From contig NZ_FMKA01000009.1 in the NCBI RefSeq assembly GCF_900096945.1, forward strand, positions 1 through 64,000: a stretch of DNA of 64,000 bases. Direction: 5' to 3'. The notes beneath the pieces were generated by a model, which saw only the letters and a list, made by a program, of their open reading frames with translations, made no database searches and was not told where the DNA came from. Both the position numbers and the translations under genes were made by a program. Positions 33,405 to 41,976 of the stretch are shown one piece after another; the stretch's first letter is position 1; each line of letters opens with the position of its first letter. The DNA comes from Anaerobium acetethylicum (lineage in GTDB: Bacteria > Bacillota > Clostridia > Lachnospirales > Lachnospiraceae).

Positions 33405-33466
33405 CAATATTTATTTATTGTAAAACAATAAATAAATATTGACATGCGAAATATATGGTATATAAT
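33405..33466 (+). promoter_or_regulatory. Strong promoter overlapped by a perfect 16-bp palindrome
   Basis: Left arm 33405-33420 (CAATATTTATTTATTG) and right arm 33426-33441 are perfectly complementary with a 5-nt centre. The right arm ends inside the -35 box TTGACA (33439-33444), which is 16 bp from TATAAT (33461-33466). This is the ideal place for a repressor of the DUF4173-DUF2975-XRE operon; the XRE protein encoded third in the operon is the obvious candidate (inference). Confidence 0.75.
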
Positions 33467-33490
33467 AGTAAAAAAAAGGAGGTGCTTTTT

Positions 33491-34999
33491 ATGGAACAGT
33501 ATGAAACAACTAAAACTGATATTGAAAGAAAGCAAGATACGCTGGAAAGCGCTCGGAGTCTGAAAGAGAACTCGCCAATGAGGACTTTGATGAGGGATCA
33601 ATTTGGCATATTCGGAGGAGCCAGCTTACTATATGCTGTCTTTTTCACACTCTGCCTGTACCGGAACGGAGCGGGAATCACTGCCCCCTTCTTTACGGCA
33701 GGAACGTTGGTCTATTTCGTATTTTGTATGAAAAAACTGGAAGTGGGGCTGAAGAAAACAGCAGGCTTCTATTTTGCCGGTATTATTCTGCTTGGAATAT
33801 CCATGTTTATGACAGACAATGAAACCATCATCATAATGAATTATATGGGGATGCTTGTACTGATCTGCGTTTTTCTGGTCGTTCATTTCTATGAGGAAAA
33901 AGGATGGGGACTTGCAAAGTATATTGAAAGAGTGGCGGCCGTGCTGGCAGGAGCTGCCTGGAACGCTCCGAAGGCATTTCCGGATTTCAACAGATACAGG
34001 AAGAATCGCAAGCTGAAAATGAATGACAAGGCAGAAGCTGTAGTGATCGGGTTGTCGATATCTGTTCCGCTGCTTCTCCTGGTTATAAATCTTCTGGCTT
34101 CAGCAGATGCCGTGTTCAATAAGCTTTTTGGGAAATTATTTGAGCATCTGGTTCTTCCGTCAAATATTATGGGGCCTGTTATCATGATGCTGGTGATGTT
34201 TTTTGTTTCCTATGGGATGATTGCCGGAATGGCAAAAGCGGATGCTGGCGGACCGGAAAAGAACAGGCGCATTATGGAGCCTGTTATAGCAATCACCGTT
34301 ACGATGCTTCTTGCGGCTGTATACCTGGTGTTTTCAGTGATCCAGATCTTGTACCTCTTTATCGGGAAAATGACTCTTATTGAGGGCTACACATATGCAA
34401 GCTATGCAAGGGAAGGATTTTTTCAGCTCCTGTTTGTATGTGTGATCAATCTCGCAGTGGTAACGGCATGTCTTTCCTATTTCAGGAAGAATAAGGTTCT
34501 CACAGGAATCCTGACAGTAATTTCAATCTGTACCTATATCATGACCGCTTCAAGCGCGTTCAGGATGATCTTATATATCCGGACCTACAATCTGACATCT
34601 CTGAGGATTCTGGTGTTATGGGCCCTTTTGGTGATCGCGCTCATTATGGCGGGCCTGATGGCAGGAATATATAAAGACGGTTTTCCGTTATTTCATTATT
34701 GTACCGTCGTTGTTACGATTCTTTATATATGCCTGGCTTTCAGCCGTCCCGATTACTGGATTGCAGAATATAACCTGAACAGAAGCCAGGCGGAGCCAGA
34801 CATAAGCTATATTGCGGAACTGTCTGCCGATGCGGCACCAGCTGTCGCTGTATATATGGAAGCGCACAGCGAAGATATGGCTGAACCTGACAGGCAGATT
34901 ATCATGGTGTATTTTGACAGTATTAAAAAGAGGACTGAAAATACGGGAATCCGGAATTTCAATATGTCGCTTCATAAAGCGGTATCGTTCGTGAATTAA
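33491..34999 (+). CDS. DUF4173 membrane protein
   Basis: A 502-residue polytopic membrane protein of the DUF4173 family, about ten to twelve transmembrane helices with the typical central loop GAAWNAPKAFPDF and SADAVFNKLFGKLFEHL, and a soluble C-terminal region containing PDYWIAEYNLNR and LSADAAPAV. ATG 33491 has AAGGAGGTG upstream. First gene of an operon with DUF2975 and a small XRE regulator, a combination I know from other Firmicutes. Function unknown; regulated from the palindromic promoter just upstream. Confidence 0.85.
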   Translation: MEQYETTKTDIERKQDTLESARSLKENSPMRTLMRDQFGIFGGASLLYAVFFTLCLYRNGAGITAPFFTAGTLVYFVFCMKKLEVGLKKTAGFYFAGIILLGISMFMTDNETIIIMNYMGMLVLICVFLVVHFYEEKGWGLAKYIERVAAVLAGAAWNAPKAFPDFNRYRKNRKLKMNDKAEAVVIGLSISVPLLLLVINLLASADAVFNKLFGKLFEHLVLPSNIMGPVIMMLVMFFVSYGMIAGMAKADAGGPEKNRRIMEPVIAITVTMLLAAVYLVFSVIQILYLFIGKMTLIEGYTYASYAREGFFQLLFVCVINLAVVTACLSYFRKNKVLTGILTVISICTYIMTASSAFRMILYIRTYNLTSLRILVLWALLVIALIMAGLMAGIYKDGFPLFHYCTVVVTILYICLAFSRPDYWIAEYNLNRSQAEPDISYIAELSADAAPAVAVYMEAHSEDMAEPDRQIIMVYFDSIKKRTENTGIRNFNMSLHKAVSFVN

Positions 35000-35063
35000 G
35001 AAAGCGGCTCAGCAGTTCCGGCTGAAAACTGCAATATAGAATCTAAAAACTGGAGGAAGATTT

Positions 35064-35543
35064 ATGAATCAAATGAGCTTGGCGAAATGGCTTAAAGTAA
35101 TTACGATTGGAGTTGGAGTCTGCGGGCTGATTTTCTATTTTGGAATCGTGCCATATCTCGGAAGCGGTCTGGCAGAGCAGAATCCTGAACTGGCCCATGC
35201 ATTCTGGCCCTGGATGGTTTTCATCTGGCTGACCGGAGTCATCTGTTATATTGCACTGTTTGATTTCTGGCAGATCTGCTGTGAAATCGGGGCTGACAAT
35301 TCCTTTTCGGAAAAGAATGCCCTTAAACTGAAGAGGATAAGCCAGCTGGCAGCAGGAGATTCAGCCCTGTTTTTTGCGGGGAATATCCTGTTCCTGTTGC
35401 TGGATATGAACCACCCGGGAATCGTGCTCCTGTCCCTGCTGTTGGTTTTTGCCGGCATTGCGGTTGCGATTTTATCAGCTGCACTGTCTCATCTGGTGCT
35501 GAAAGCATGCGATATCCAGGACGAAAATAATTTGACGATTTGA
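35064..35543 (+). CDS. DUF2975 membrane protein
   Basis: A 159-residue protein with four transmembrane segments (about 11-30, 50-68, 95-112, 122-145) and the DUF2975 features FSEKNALKLKRISQLA and FAGIAVAILSAALSHLVLKAC. GGAGGA precedes the ATG. DUF2975 genes almost always precede a small XRE-type regulator (YozG-like), as here 9 bp downstream; the pair probably forms a membrane-sensor and regulator unit. Confidence 0.87.
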   Translation: MNQMSLAKWLKVITIGVGVCGLIFYFGIVPYLGSGLAEQNPELAHAFWPWMVFIWLTGVICYIALFDFWQICCEIGADNSFSEKNALKLKRISQLAAGDSALFFAGNILFLLLDMNHPGIVLLSLLLVFAGIAVAILSAALSHLVLKACDIQDENNLTI

Positions 35544-35552
35544 GGTGCTGTT

Positions 35553-35762
35553 ATGGCGATAGTAGTAAATATAGATGTGATGCTGGCAAAAAGGAAAATG
35601 AGTGTTACAGAACTGACCGAGCGCGTCGGGATTACGATGGCCAATGTTTCCATTTTGAAGAACGGAAAGGCAAAGGCTATTAAATTCTCTACGCTTGAAA
35701 AGATCTGCGAGGCTTTGGACTGCCAGCCGGGAGATATCCTGGAGTATGCGAAAGACAAGTAA
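35553..35762 (+). CDS. Small XRE-family (YozG-like) transcriptional regulator
   Basis: A 69-residue Cro/C1-type HTH protein: IDVMLAKRKMSVTELTERVGITMANVSILKNGKAKAIKFSTLEKICEALDC is the standard minimal HTH_26 architecture. Follows DUF2975 by 9 bp with GAGGTG as ribosome binding site. It may autoregulate the operon through the palindrome at 33405-33441. The TAA stop codon is formed by the first bases of a MITE-derived sequence (GTAAC), so the native C terminus may have been changed. Confidence 0.87.
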   Translation: MAIVVNIDVMLAKRKMSVTELTERVGITMANVSILKNGKAKAIKFSTLEKICEALDCQPGDILEYAKDK

Positions 35763-35830
35763 CTGTTCTGGCAACTGTTCAGAACCCGGAAGGACATAAT
35801 CCTGAATAGTTACATGTTTTGAATAGTTGC
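35759..35830. mobile_element. Nested, deleted MITE derivatives
   Basis: GTAACTGTTCTG at 35759 and GAATAGTTGC at 35821-35830 look like outer MITE ends. Inside, GCAACTGTTCAGAACCC (35771) to CTGAATAGTTAC (ending 35813) is a complete but shortened 43-bp element. The 8 bp beside the inner element (CTGTTCTG and ATGTTTTG) agree at six positions, possibly a decayed target duplication. Reads as one MITE inserted within another, both internally deleted. Confidence 0.55.
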
Positions 35831-35858
35831 AGAGATCAGCAGGAAAGGACGAAACAAT

Positions 35859-36716
35859 ATGAATGTCAGGTTTTACGGGAGCGGGCCATACAGTGTCGTA
35901 GTGGTCCACGGGGGCCCTGGAGCCCCAGGAACAATGGCAGGCCTTGCAGGGATGCTGTCGTCGCAATGCGGAGTCATGGAGCCCCTTCAGACACGTCTTA
36001 CGATAGAAGGCCTCATGGAAGAACTGCGTGAGCAGATCCATGCATCCTGCAAGGAACCGGTGATATTGATCGGCCATTCCTGGGGAGCGTGGCTGTCCGG
36101 GCTTTTTGCACAGAAATATCCTGAATCCGTGGGCAGGCTGATACTGGTGGGATGTGGTCCTCTTCAGCCTCATTACGCAGGCGAGATCGGCATCAGGAGG
36201 AAACGGAATCTGACAGAGGAAGAGGGCAGGGAATTTGAGATGCTCATCAGGGAGCTTGATGAGGGAACAGATGCGGGAACAGATGCGGGAACAGATGCGG
36301 GAACAGATGCGGGAACAGATGTGGGAAGAGATGCGGAGAAAGACAGAAAACTGGCTCGGCTGGGTCATCTTGCTGAAAAGTCTGATTATTTCTGCAGGAT
36401 AAGAATGGAAGAAGCGGAGCAGAATGCTCTGAAACCGGATGCAGAGATGCATACGAAGATCTGGGGCCAGGCCTCGAAATTGAGGGCGGGCGGAGAACTG
36501 CTGGATAAATTTGCAGGCATCACCTGCCCTGTGGTCATCATACATGGAAGGAATGACAGCCATCCGGTTGAGGGGGTCCTGGAACCCATGAAGATGCGTG
36601 GCATGAAGCCTAAGGCATACGTTCTTGAGAAGTGCGGCCATACGCCATGGGAAGAAAAATATGCAAAAGAAGAGTTTTATGATATCCTGTTACAGGAAAT
36701 AACAGTGAAAAAATAA
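35859..36716 (+). CDS. Alpha/beta hydrolase with an internal GTDA-repeat insert
   Basis: A 285-residue alpha/beta-fold hydrolase. Seen: oxyanion-hole VHGGPG, nucleophile elbow IGHSWGAWLSG (Ser), acid region IHGRNDSHPV (Asp) and catalytic His in KCGHTPWEE; this set resembles proline-iminopeptidase-like hydrolases. Residues about 135-158 are six 4-residue units (GTDA five-fold, then degenerate) encoded by a 12-bp tandem repeat in the lid region between core strands. GGAAAGGACG lies upstream of the ATG. Substrate unknown. Confidence 0.82.
   Translation: MNVRFYGSGPYSVVVVHGGPGAPGTMAGLAGMLSSQCGVMEPLQTRLTIEGLMEELREQIHASCKEPVILIGHSWGAWLSGLFAQKYPESVGRLILVGCGPLQPHYAGEIGIRRKRNLTEEEGREFEMLIRELDEGTDAGTDAGTDAGTDAGTDVGRDAEKDRKLARLGHLAEKSDYFCRIRMEEAEQNALKPDAEMHTKIWGQASKLRAGGELLDKFAGITCPVVIIHGRNDSHPVEGVLEPMKMRGMKPKAYVLEKCGHTPWEEKYAKEEFYDILLQEITVKK
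36263..36334 (+). repeat. 12-bp in-frame minisatellite, six units
   Basis: Units of GGGAACAGATGC start at 36263, 36275, 36287, 36299, 36311 and 36323; the first four are identical, the fifth differs by one base and the sixth by one base. The unit is a multiple of three, so copy-number changes keep the reading frame. Confidence 0.92.
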
Positions 36717-36745
36717 CAGTCTGCAGACATCAGGGAGAAATGTAC

Positions 36746-38599
36746 ATGCAATATAATAAGAATAAAAAGTTTCAGATTTTAAAACAATATTTCGGATATG
36801 ACACCTTCAGGGATGGACAGGAGAACATCATAGACGAAATCATGTCAGGGCGCGATGCCTTTGCAATCATGCCGACAGGAGCCGGGAAATCCATATGCTA
36901 TCAGGTGCCGGCGCTGATGATGGACGGTATAACCCTCATCATATCGCCCCTGATCTCGCTTATGAAGGACCAGGTATCTGCCCTGAACCAGGCGGGAGTC
37001 ATGGCGGCATTCCTGAACAGCTCGCTGACCCAGGGACAGTACCTGAAGGCCCTGGATTTTGCCCGGGCAGGAAAATACAAGATGATCTACGTGGCACCGG
37101 AAAGGCTGCTGACAGATTCTTTCCTATCGTTTGCCATGAATGCCAATATCTCATTTGTCGGAGTCGACGAGGTACACTGCGTTTCGCAGTGGGGTCAGGA
37201 TTTCAGACCGAGCTACCTGAAAATCACCGAATTTATAGAAATGCTGCCAAAGCGTCCGGTAGTGGGAGCCTTTACGGCAACTGCGACCGAAGTCGTCAAG
37301 CAGGATGTAATCAAAATACTTCGGTTGAGGAACCCCCTGGTCATGACGACGGGATTTGACAGGGAAAATCTCCGCTTTTCTGTAAGCACGCCAGGAGATA
37401 AATATGCGGCGACGAAGGAGTATATCAAAAGCCACGGCAGCGAAAGCGGCATCGTCTACTGCATTACGAGAAAACTAGTGGAAGAGGTCAGCGGGAAGCT
37501 CGAGAAGGATGGCTTTTCCGTGACCAGGTATCATGCCGGCCTCAGCGATGCGGAGCGCAGGAAGAACCAGGAGGATTTCATCTATGACAACAGGCAGATC
37601 ATGGTGGCGACGAATGCCTTCGGAATGGGCATCGACAAGTCGAATGTCAGGTACGTGATCCATTACAATATGCCAAAAAATATAGAAAGCTACTATCAGG
37701 AAGCCGGAAGAGGAGGCAGGGACGGCGAGCCGGCAGAATGCCTGCTTCTGTACGGCGGCCAGGACGTGGTCATGAACCAGTTCTTTATTGATAACAACAG
37801 TGACAATGAGGAAATGGATGCTGAAGGGCTTGAAGAGATCAAGGAGCGCGACAGGGAGCGTCTTAAGAAGATGACCTATTACTGTTTCACGAACGAATGC
37901 CTGAGGGATTACATTCTCAGGTATTTCGGCGAATACGGATCCAATTACTGCGGGAACTGCTCAAACTGCCTGACAAAGTTCGAAACCATGGATATCACGG
38001 AAACTGCCCGGAAGCTTATAGGCTGCGTGCAGGAAAGCAGGGAGCGTTACGGTGTTTCGGTAATCGTCGATACGGTCCATGGAAGCGCCGCTGCAAAGAT
38101 CCTCCAGTACAGGATGAACCAGAACAGGTATTATGGATCTGTACAGGATATGAGCATACCGAGGCTCCGGCAGATCATGAATCACCTGCTGGTGAATGGA
38201 TGGCTATATCAGACGAACGAGGAATACGCAATCGTCAAGCTGACGGAAAAATCCTTTGAGGTCCTTGAAGGCAGAGAGCAGGTCTTTATGAAACTTGCAA
38301 AAGAGCGGGAGAAGACTGCAAAGCCTGCGAAAACCGCCAAATCCGGCGGGAAGAAGGGAAATGTCGAAATCACGGCGAATCCGGAATTGTTCGAAGTCCT
38401 CAGAGGGCTCCGGACCCAGATCGCAAGAGAAGGGAAAATTCCACCCTATGTCGTGTTTACGGACAAGACACTTGCTGAAATGAGCGCACTAATGCCGGTA
38501 ACAAAGGAAGAAATGCTGGATGTTTCGGGGGTTGCTGAGGCGAAATATCAGAAATACGGTGAGATATTCCTTGAGGCGATTGCGGAATATAAGAAATAG
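36746..38599 (+). CDS. recQ: RecQ-family ATP-dependent DNA helicase
   Basis: A 617-residue 3'-5' DNA helicase. Seen: LKQYFGYDTFRDGQ (motif 0), MPTGAGKSICYQ (Walker A), VDEVHCVSQWGQDFRPSY (DEVH and RecQ aromatic loop), VRYVIHYNMPKNIESYYQEAGRGGRDG (motif VI), four zinc-ligand Cys in CFTNEC...YCGNCSNC, a winged helix, and a C-terminal HRDC domain (about 540-617). Two Ala/Lys-rich linkers (KTAKPAKTAKSGGKKG) precede the HRDC. ATG 36746 has GGGAG 8 bp upstream and is preferred to 36740. Acts in recombinational repair. Confidence 0.93.
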   Translation: MQYNKNKKFQILKQYFGYDTFRDGQENIIDEIMSGRDAFAIMPTGAGKSICYQVPALMMDGITLIISPLISLMKDQVSALNQAGVMAAFLNSSLTQGQYLKALDFARAGKYKMIYVAPERLLTDSFLSFAMNANISFVGVDEVHCVSQWGQDFRPSYLKITEFIEMLPKRPVVGAFTATATEVVKQDVIKILRLRNPLVMTTGFDRENLRFSVSTPGDKYAATKEYIKSHGSESGIVYCITRKLVEEVSGKLEKDGFSVTRYHAGLSDAERRKNQEDFIYDNRQIMVATNAFGMGIDKSNVRYVIHYNMPKNIESYYQEAGRGGRDGEPAECLLLYGGQDVVMNQFFIDNNSDNEEMDAEGLEEIKERDRERLKKMTYYCFTNECLRDYILRYFGEYGSNYCGNCSNCLTKFETMDITETARKLIGCVQESRERYGVSVIVDTVHGSAAAKILQYRMNQNRYYGSVQDMSIPRLRQIMNHLLVNGWLYQTNEEYAIVKLTEKSFEVLEGREQVFMKLAKEREKTAKPAKTAKSGGKKGNVEITANPELFEVLRGLRTQIAREGKIPPYVVFTDKTLAEMSALMPVTKEEMLDVSGVAEAKYQKYGEIFLEAIAEYKK

Positions 38600-38695
38600 G
38601 GGCCATTGTCCTGAAATTCCGGAATCCTGATTATGTCTGAACATAGGAAAGTGACTGAGAAAAAGAAAAAAGAATTGGACTAAGAATGAAATGGT

Positions 38696-38755
38696 AAAAA
38701 AAGACGGGCCTGCTGATTGCCGCTATGGTAAAAGGCAGATGCATCGTCTTTTTTT
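38696..38755 (+). terminator. Terminator after recQ
   Basis: AAAAAGACG / CGTCTTTTTTT outer arms with an additional GCC...GGC and TGC/GCA pairing inside; long T-run. Confidence 0.65.
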
Positions 38756-38849
38756 ACAAAAGAATATAGATGAAATTTACAATGATATAAAAATATCATG
38801 AAAATAATTAAAATTTCATAAAGAATTTTAAACATAATTCCTTGAAATG

Positions 38850-38858
38850 TGTTATAAT
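38850..38858 (+). promoter_or_regulatory. Extended -10 element upstream of the antiporter gene
   Basis: TGT-TATAAT at 38850-38858 is an extended -10 box without a good -35, about 108 bp upstream of the TTG start. The rest of the gap 38600-38966 is AT-rich with only the recQ terminator. Confidence 0.4.
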
Positions 38859-38966
38859 GGATATGATTTTCGGCTAAAGTTCATGCCGGAAAGACATAAT
38901 GATTGCCATTGATGTTTAATGGAAGTCAAAAAGTCTGCAGAAAATGAAAGTTAGGAGGTTTTTGTT

Positions 38967-40169
38967 TTGTCGTACAAATTTTTTCTTGATTTAGCAATCA
39001 TACTATTAAGCACCAAGATTTTTGGTCTGTTTACCCGAAAGGTCCAGATGCCTCAGGTCGTAGGAGCACTTCTGGCAGGTGTTCTTCTTGGGCCCACTTT
39101 TCTGAACGTTTTGCAGGAAACGGAATTTATCAGTCAGATGGCTGAGCTGGGAGTCGTCATGCTTATGTTCACTGCCGGAATGGAGACTGATATTAAGGAA
39201 CTGAAGAAAACAGGCAAGGCATCTTTAGTGATTGCAATAGCGGGAGTGTTGATTCCTCTTGGAGGCGGATTCCTGGCGGCGGCAATCTTTCATGATACAC
39301 TGGGAAACATGACGCAGGCTGAACTGCTGGAAAATATCTTTATCGGCGTTATTCTGACAGCAACATCTGTCAGCATTACCGTAGAGACGCTTCGTGAAAT
39401 GGGAAGATTAAAAAGTCCGGAAGGAACAGCAATTCTGGGAGCGGCAATCATTGACGATATTCTGGGCATTATTATCCTGACCGTGGTAATGTCATTCAAA
39501 GACAGCAGTGTAACGATAGGTGCAATTTTGATTAAAATCCTGCTCTTTTTCGCCTTTGCGATTATTTGTGCAGTTATTATGTATAAAGTTTTTGCGTATA
39601 TGGGAAAACGTTACGGAAGAAGAAGAAGAATTCCAATTTATGGTCTTGTCTTCTGCCTGCTTCTTTCTTATATTGCAGAGCATTATTTTGGAATGGCGGA
39701 TATAACAGGTGCTTACCTTGCAGGTATTATCATAGCGAACCTGAAGATCAATGAATATGTAGCTGAAAAAGTAGAGGTAGCCTCTTATATGCTGTTTTCC
39801 CCTGTTTTTTTTGCAAGCATAGGAATTAAGACATCAGTCGAATCGATGGATGGAAGAATTATCATTTTTACAATAGTACTGCTTGCAATCGCTATTTTGA
39901 CGAAAATTGTCGGATGCGGTTTCGGTGCTAAGCTAATGAAGTTTTCAAATCCGGAAGCCCTGCGTATTGGGGTGGGAATGATTTCAAGAGGCGAGGTTGC
40001 CCTGATTGTGGCAAACAAGGGGGCTTCTGTAGGTCTGATCAGCGAGGAAATCTTCGCACCTGTTATTATTGTTGTAATTGTAACAACACTCATAACGCCG
40101 ATTTTACTGAAAATGGTCTTTCCAAAGAAGTCAGACGCAGACGGGAAGCTGGTTCAGAATGAATTTTAA
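38967..40169 (+). CDS. Cation:proton antiporter (CPA2 / NapA-Kef type)
   Basis: A 400-residue membrane transporter with about twelve helices, exchanging Na+ or K+ for H+. Seen: QMPQVVGALLAGVLLGP, VMLMFTAGMETD, TATSVSITVETLREMG, the ion-binding Asp pair in AAIIDDILGIIIL, and MISRGEVALIVAN. Lacks the C-terminal TrkA-N domain of full-length KefB/C, so is a short NapA-like form. It starts with TTG at 38967, supported by TTAGGAGG 8-9 bp upstream. Single gene, followed by a terminator. Confidence 0.88.
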   Translation: MSYKFFLDLAIILLSTKIFGLFTRKVQMPQVVGALLAGVLLGPTFLNVLQETEFISQMAELGVVMLMFTAGMETDIKELKKTGKASLVIAIAGVLIPLGGGFLAAAIFHDTLGNMTQAELLENIFIGVILTATSVSITVETLREMGRLKSPEGTAILGAAIIDDILGIIILTVVMSFKDSSVTIGAILIKILLFFAFAIICAVIMYKVFAYMGKRYGRRRRIPIYGLVFCLLLSYIAEHYFGMADITGAYLAGIIIANLKINEYVAEKVEVASYMLFSPVFFASIGIKTSVESMDGRIIIFTIVLLAIAILTKIVGCGFGAKLMKFSNPEALRIGVGMISRGEVALIVANKGASVGLISEEIFAPVIIVVIVTTLITPILLKMVFPKKSDADGKLVQNEF

Positions 40170-40205
40170 TAAATTGAAGAGAAACTGTAAAATGTAAGTG
40201 ATAGG

Positions 40206-40250
40206 ACTTCCGACGGGGGAAAAGAAATTTGCCTGAGTCGGAAGTTTTTT
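40206..40250 (+). terminator. Terminator after the antiporter gene
   Basis: ACTTCCGAC / GTCGGAAGT arms with a 22-nt loop, followed by TTTTTT. Confidence 0.78.
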
Positions 40251-40673
40251 AAATTTCAAAGGAACTTGATTGCTAAGTCTTAAGCATTCCTCCCCACGCA
40301 AAATACAATTCTAAAAGTGTGATAATATTCGGAATATTCGGCGTTTGAAATGGTGTTAACTGATAAATAGAGCATTAAATGAATAAATGTGATATAATTT
40401 ATACGGTGTTAATATGTGATTTTGAGAAGGGATATAGTGCAGAGTTTTACATAAATATACTTATAAAATTGCACAATAGCCGGATTCTGTATACAAAAAA
40501 ACAAGCAGTAATCTCTCCTGACCAGTAAGATTGTATGGATAAATATACAATAACTTTTCATTTTTGCCCTAAAAATGTTATATAATTAACAAAAGTTTTA
40601 TTCATGCTAGACATTTGAAAAAAATGGGTTTAATATATGGAAATGAAATTGATATTAAAGGGAGGTAGCAGAT
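40251..40673. other. 423-bp AT-rich region upstream of the ATP synthase cluster
   Basis: No ORF with a credible start is present. TATAAT occurs at about 40393 and a TTATATAAT at about 40579; neither has a convincing -35 at 17 bp. Presumably carries the promoter of the 40674 gene and possibly of the atp operon. Confidence 0.4.
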
Positions 40674-41138
40674 ATGAACACTGGATTTTACAGAACAGGC
40701 CGATATTTTTTACTGGTAACGACGGTTATGATCGTCATGAGCCTTCTGTTTTCGTACGCTGCTGCCGGCAACCTTTCAAATAGAATACGATATACTGAAA
40801 TGAGCACCAAAACCTCTGTATATGGATCAGTATTATCTGACGCTGACAGAACTGATGCAGACAGTGAAGCCCAGAAGATTTATAATCCCAATTTACATAT
40901 AGCAGACGACAGCGAGCATGACAAATCATACATGAAATATCTTAACAGGCATCTGAAAAGCGGTATGCTTTTTGAAGCCTTTGTTGTGTTTATAACATTT
41001 GCACTGCATAAGAAATTAAGAAATGATAAAAGAGAATTTTTCGAATATACCTCATTCAGGCATATTCTTGATTTAATGAATTACATACATAAAATGGATG
41101 GCGGTACGGAGAAATACTTCGTATGCTGTTCATTATAG
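40674..41138 (+). CDS. Unrecognised small membrane protein at the atpI position
   Basis: A 154-residue protein with two hydrophobic segments, about residues 12-34 and 100-113, separated by a polar region (TEMSTKTSVYGSVLSDADRTDADSE), and a charged C-terminal part with KKLRNDKREFFEYTSFRHI. The strong site GGGAGG precedes the ATG. It lies 65 bp upstream of atpB, where many bacteria have atpI, but I see no AtpI similarity. It may belong to the atp operon or be an independent gene. Confidence 0.6.
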   Translation: MNTGFYRTGRYFLLVTTVMIVMSLLFSYAAAGNLSNRIRYTEMSTKTSVYGSVLSDADRTDADSEAQKIYNPNLHIADDSEHDKSYMKYLNRHLKSGMLFEAFVVFITFALHKKLRNDKREFFEYTSFRHILDLMNYIHKMDGGTEKYFVCCSL

Positions 41139-41203
41139 CAGGGCGGCTAACGGAAATCCGCCCGGTTTATATTACAATTTAATAAAAAAGAAGGTGAAAA
41201 ACA

Positions 41204-41893
41204 TTGGAAGAGTTTGCAAGTGATTTGATGTCGCAGCTAGAAAGCAAGGTTTCTTTTGTCATACCCATATTCGGCGGAATACCCATCGCAACATCGGTCG
41301 TGATTACATGGGGCATCATGCTGTTTCTGGTGATCCTCGCAAAGGTGATGGTACGTGATCTGAAAATGGTGCCGACCGGAAAGCAGCTTTATCTGGAAGC
41401 TGCAGTCGGATGGATCAACAGCTTCGTAGCTGACATCCTGGGTGAAGAAGGCAGAAAGTATGCACCGTATCTTGGAACTGTGGCAATCTACATCGGAATT
41501 TCAAATGTCATGGGCGTTTTGGGAATTACACCTCCGACAAAGGACCTGAATGTAACAGCAGGGCTGGCAATCATGAGTATCATTCTTATTGAATACTCGG
41601 GAATCAGAAAAAAAGGAGCCAAAGGGTGGCTGAAAAGCTTTGCTGAACCGATGCCGCTTATAGCGCCGATCAATGTTCTGGAAATTTTTATCAGACCATT
41701 GTCTTTGTGTATGCGACTGTTCGGTAATGTTCTGGGTGCATTCGTTGTTATGGAATTGATCAAACTGATTGCACCGGCAATCATACCAGTAGTGTTCAGC
41801 TTGTATTTTGACATATTCGATGGACTGATCCAGACATATGTATTTGTATTCCTGACATTACTATTCATGAAAGAAAAAATGGAACACGAATAA
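41204..41893 (+). CDS. atpB: F-type ATP synthase subunit a
   Basis: A 229-residue Fo stator subunit forming the proton half-channels. The essential Arg lies in the conserved PLSLCMRLFGNVLGAFVV segment; about five to six transmembrane helices, ending in VFVFLTLLFMKEKMEHE. Starts with TTG at 41204, with AAGGTG 7 bp upstream. First conserved gene of the atpBEEFHAGDC cluster. Confidence 0.93.
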   Translation: MEEFASDLMSQLESKVSFVIPIFGGIPIATSVVITWGIMLFLVILAKVMVRDLKMVPTGKQLYLEAAVGWINSFVADILGEEGRKYAPYLGTVAIYIGISNVMGVLGITPPTKDLNVTAGLAIMSIILIEYSGIRKKGAKGWLKSFAEPMPLIAPINVLEIFIRPLSLCMRLFGNVLGAFVVMELIKLIAPAIIPVVFSLYFDIFDGLIQTYVFVFLTLLFMKEKMEHE

Positions 41894-41976
41894 GAGATTG
41901 GACAATTGATGTTGTTAAAAGAATCTGGAGACGTATTAACAATCGGATTGAAATCAGAAGATGGGAGATGTGGATT

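Noticed and set aside
36263-36334. Possible CRISPR-like array
   Set aside because: Units are contiguous 12-mers without spacers and in frame within a gene; it is a minisatellite.
35475-36641. 388-codon minus-strand ORF covering the hydrolase gene
   Set aside because: Antisense to a well-supported alpha/beta hydrolase; contains the antisense of the 12-bp repeat (CSRI units) and no recognisable domain.
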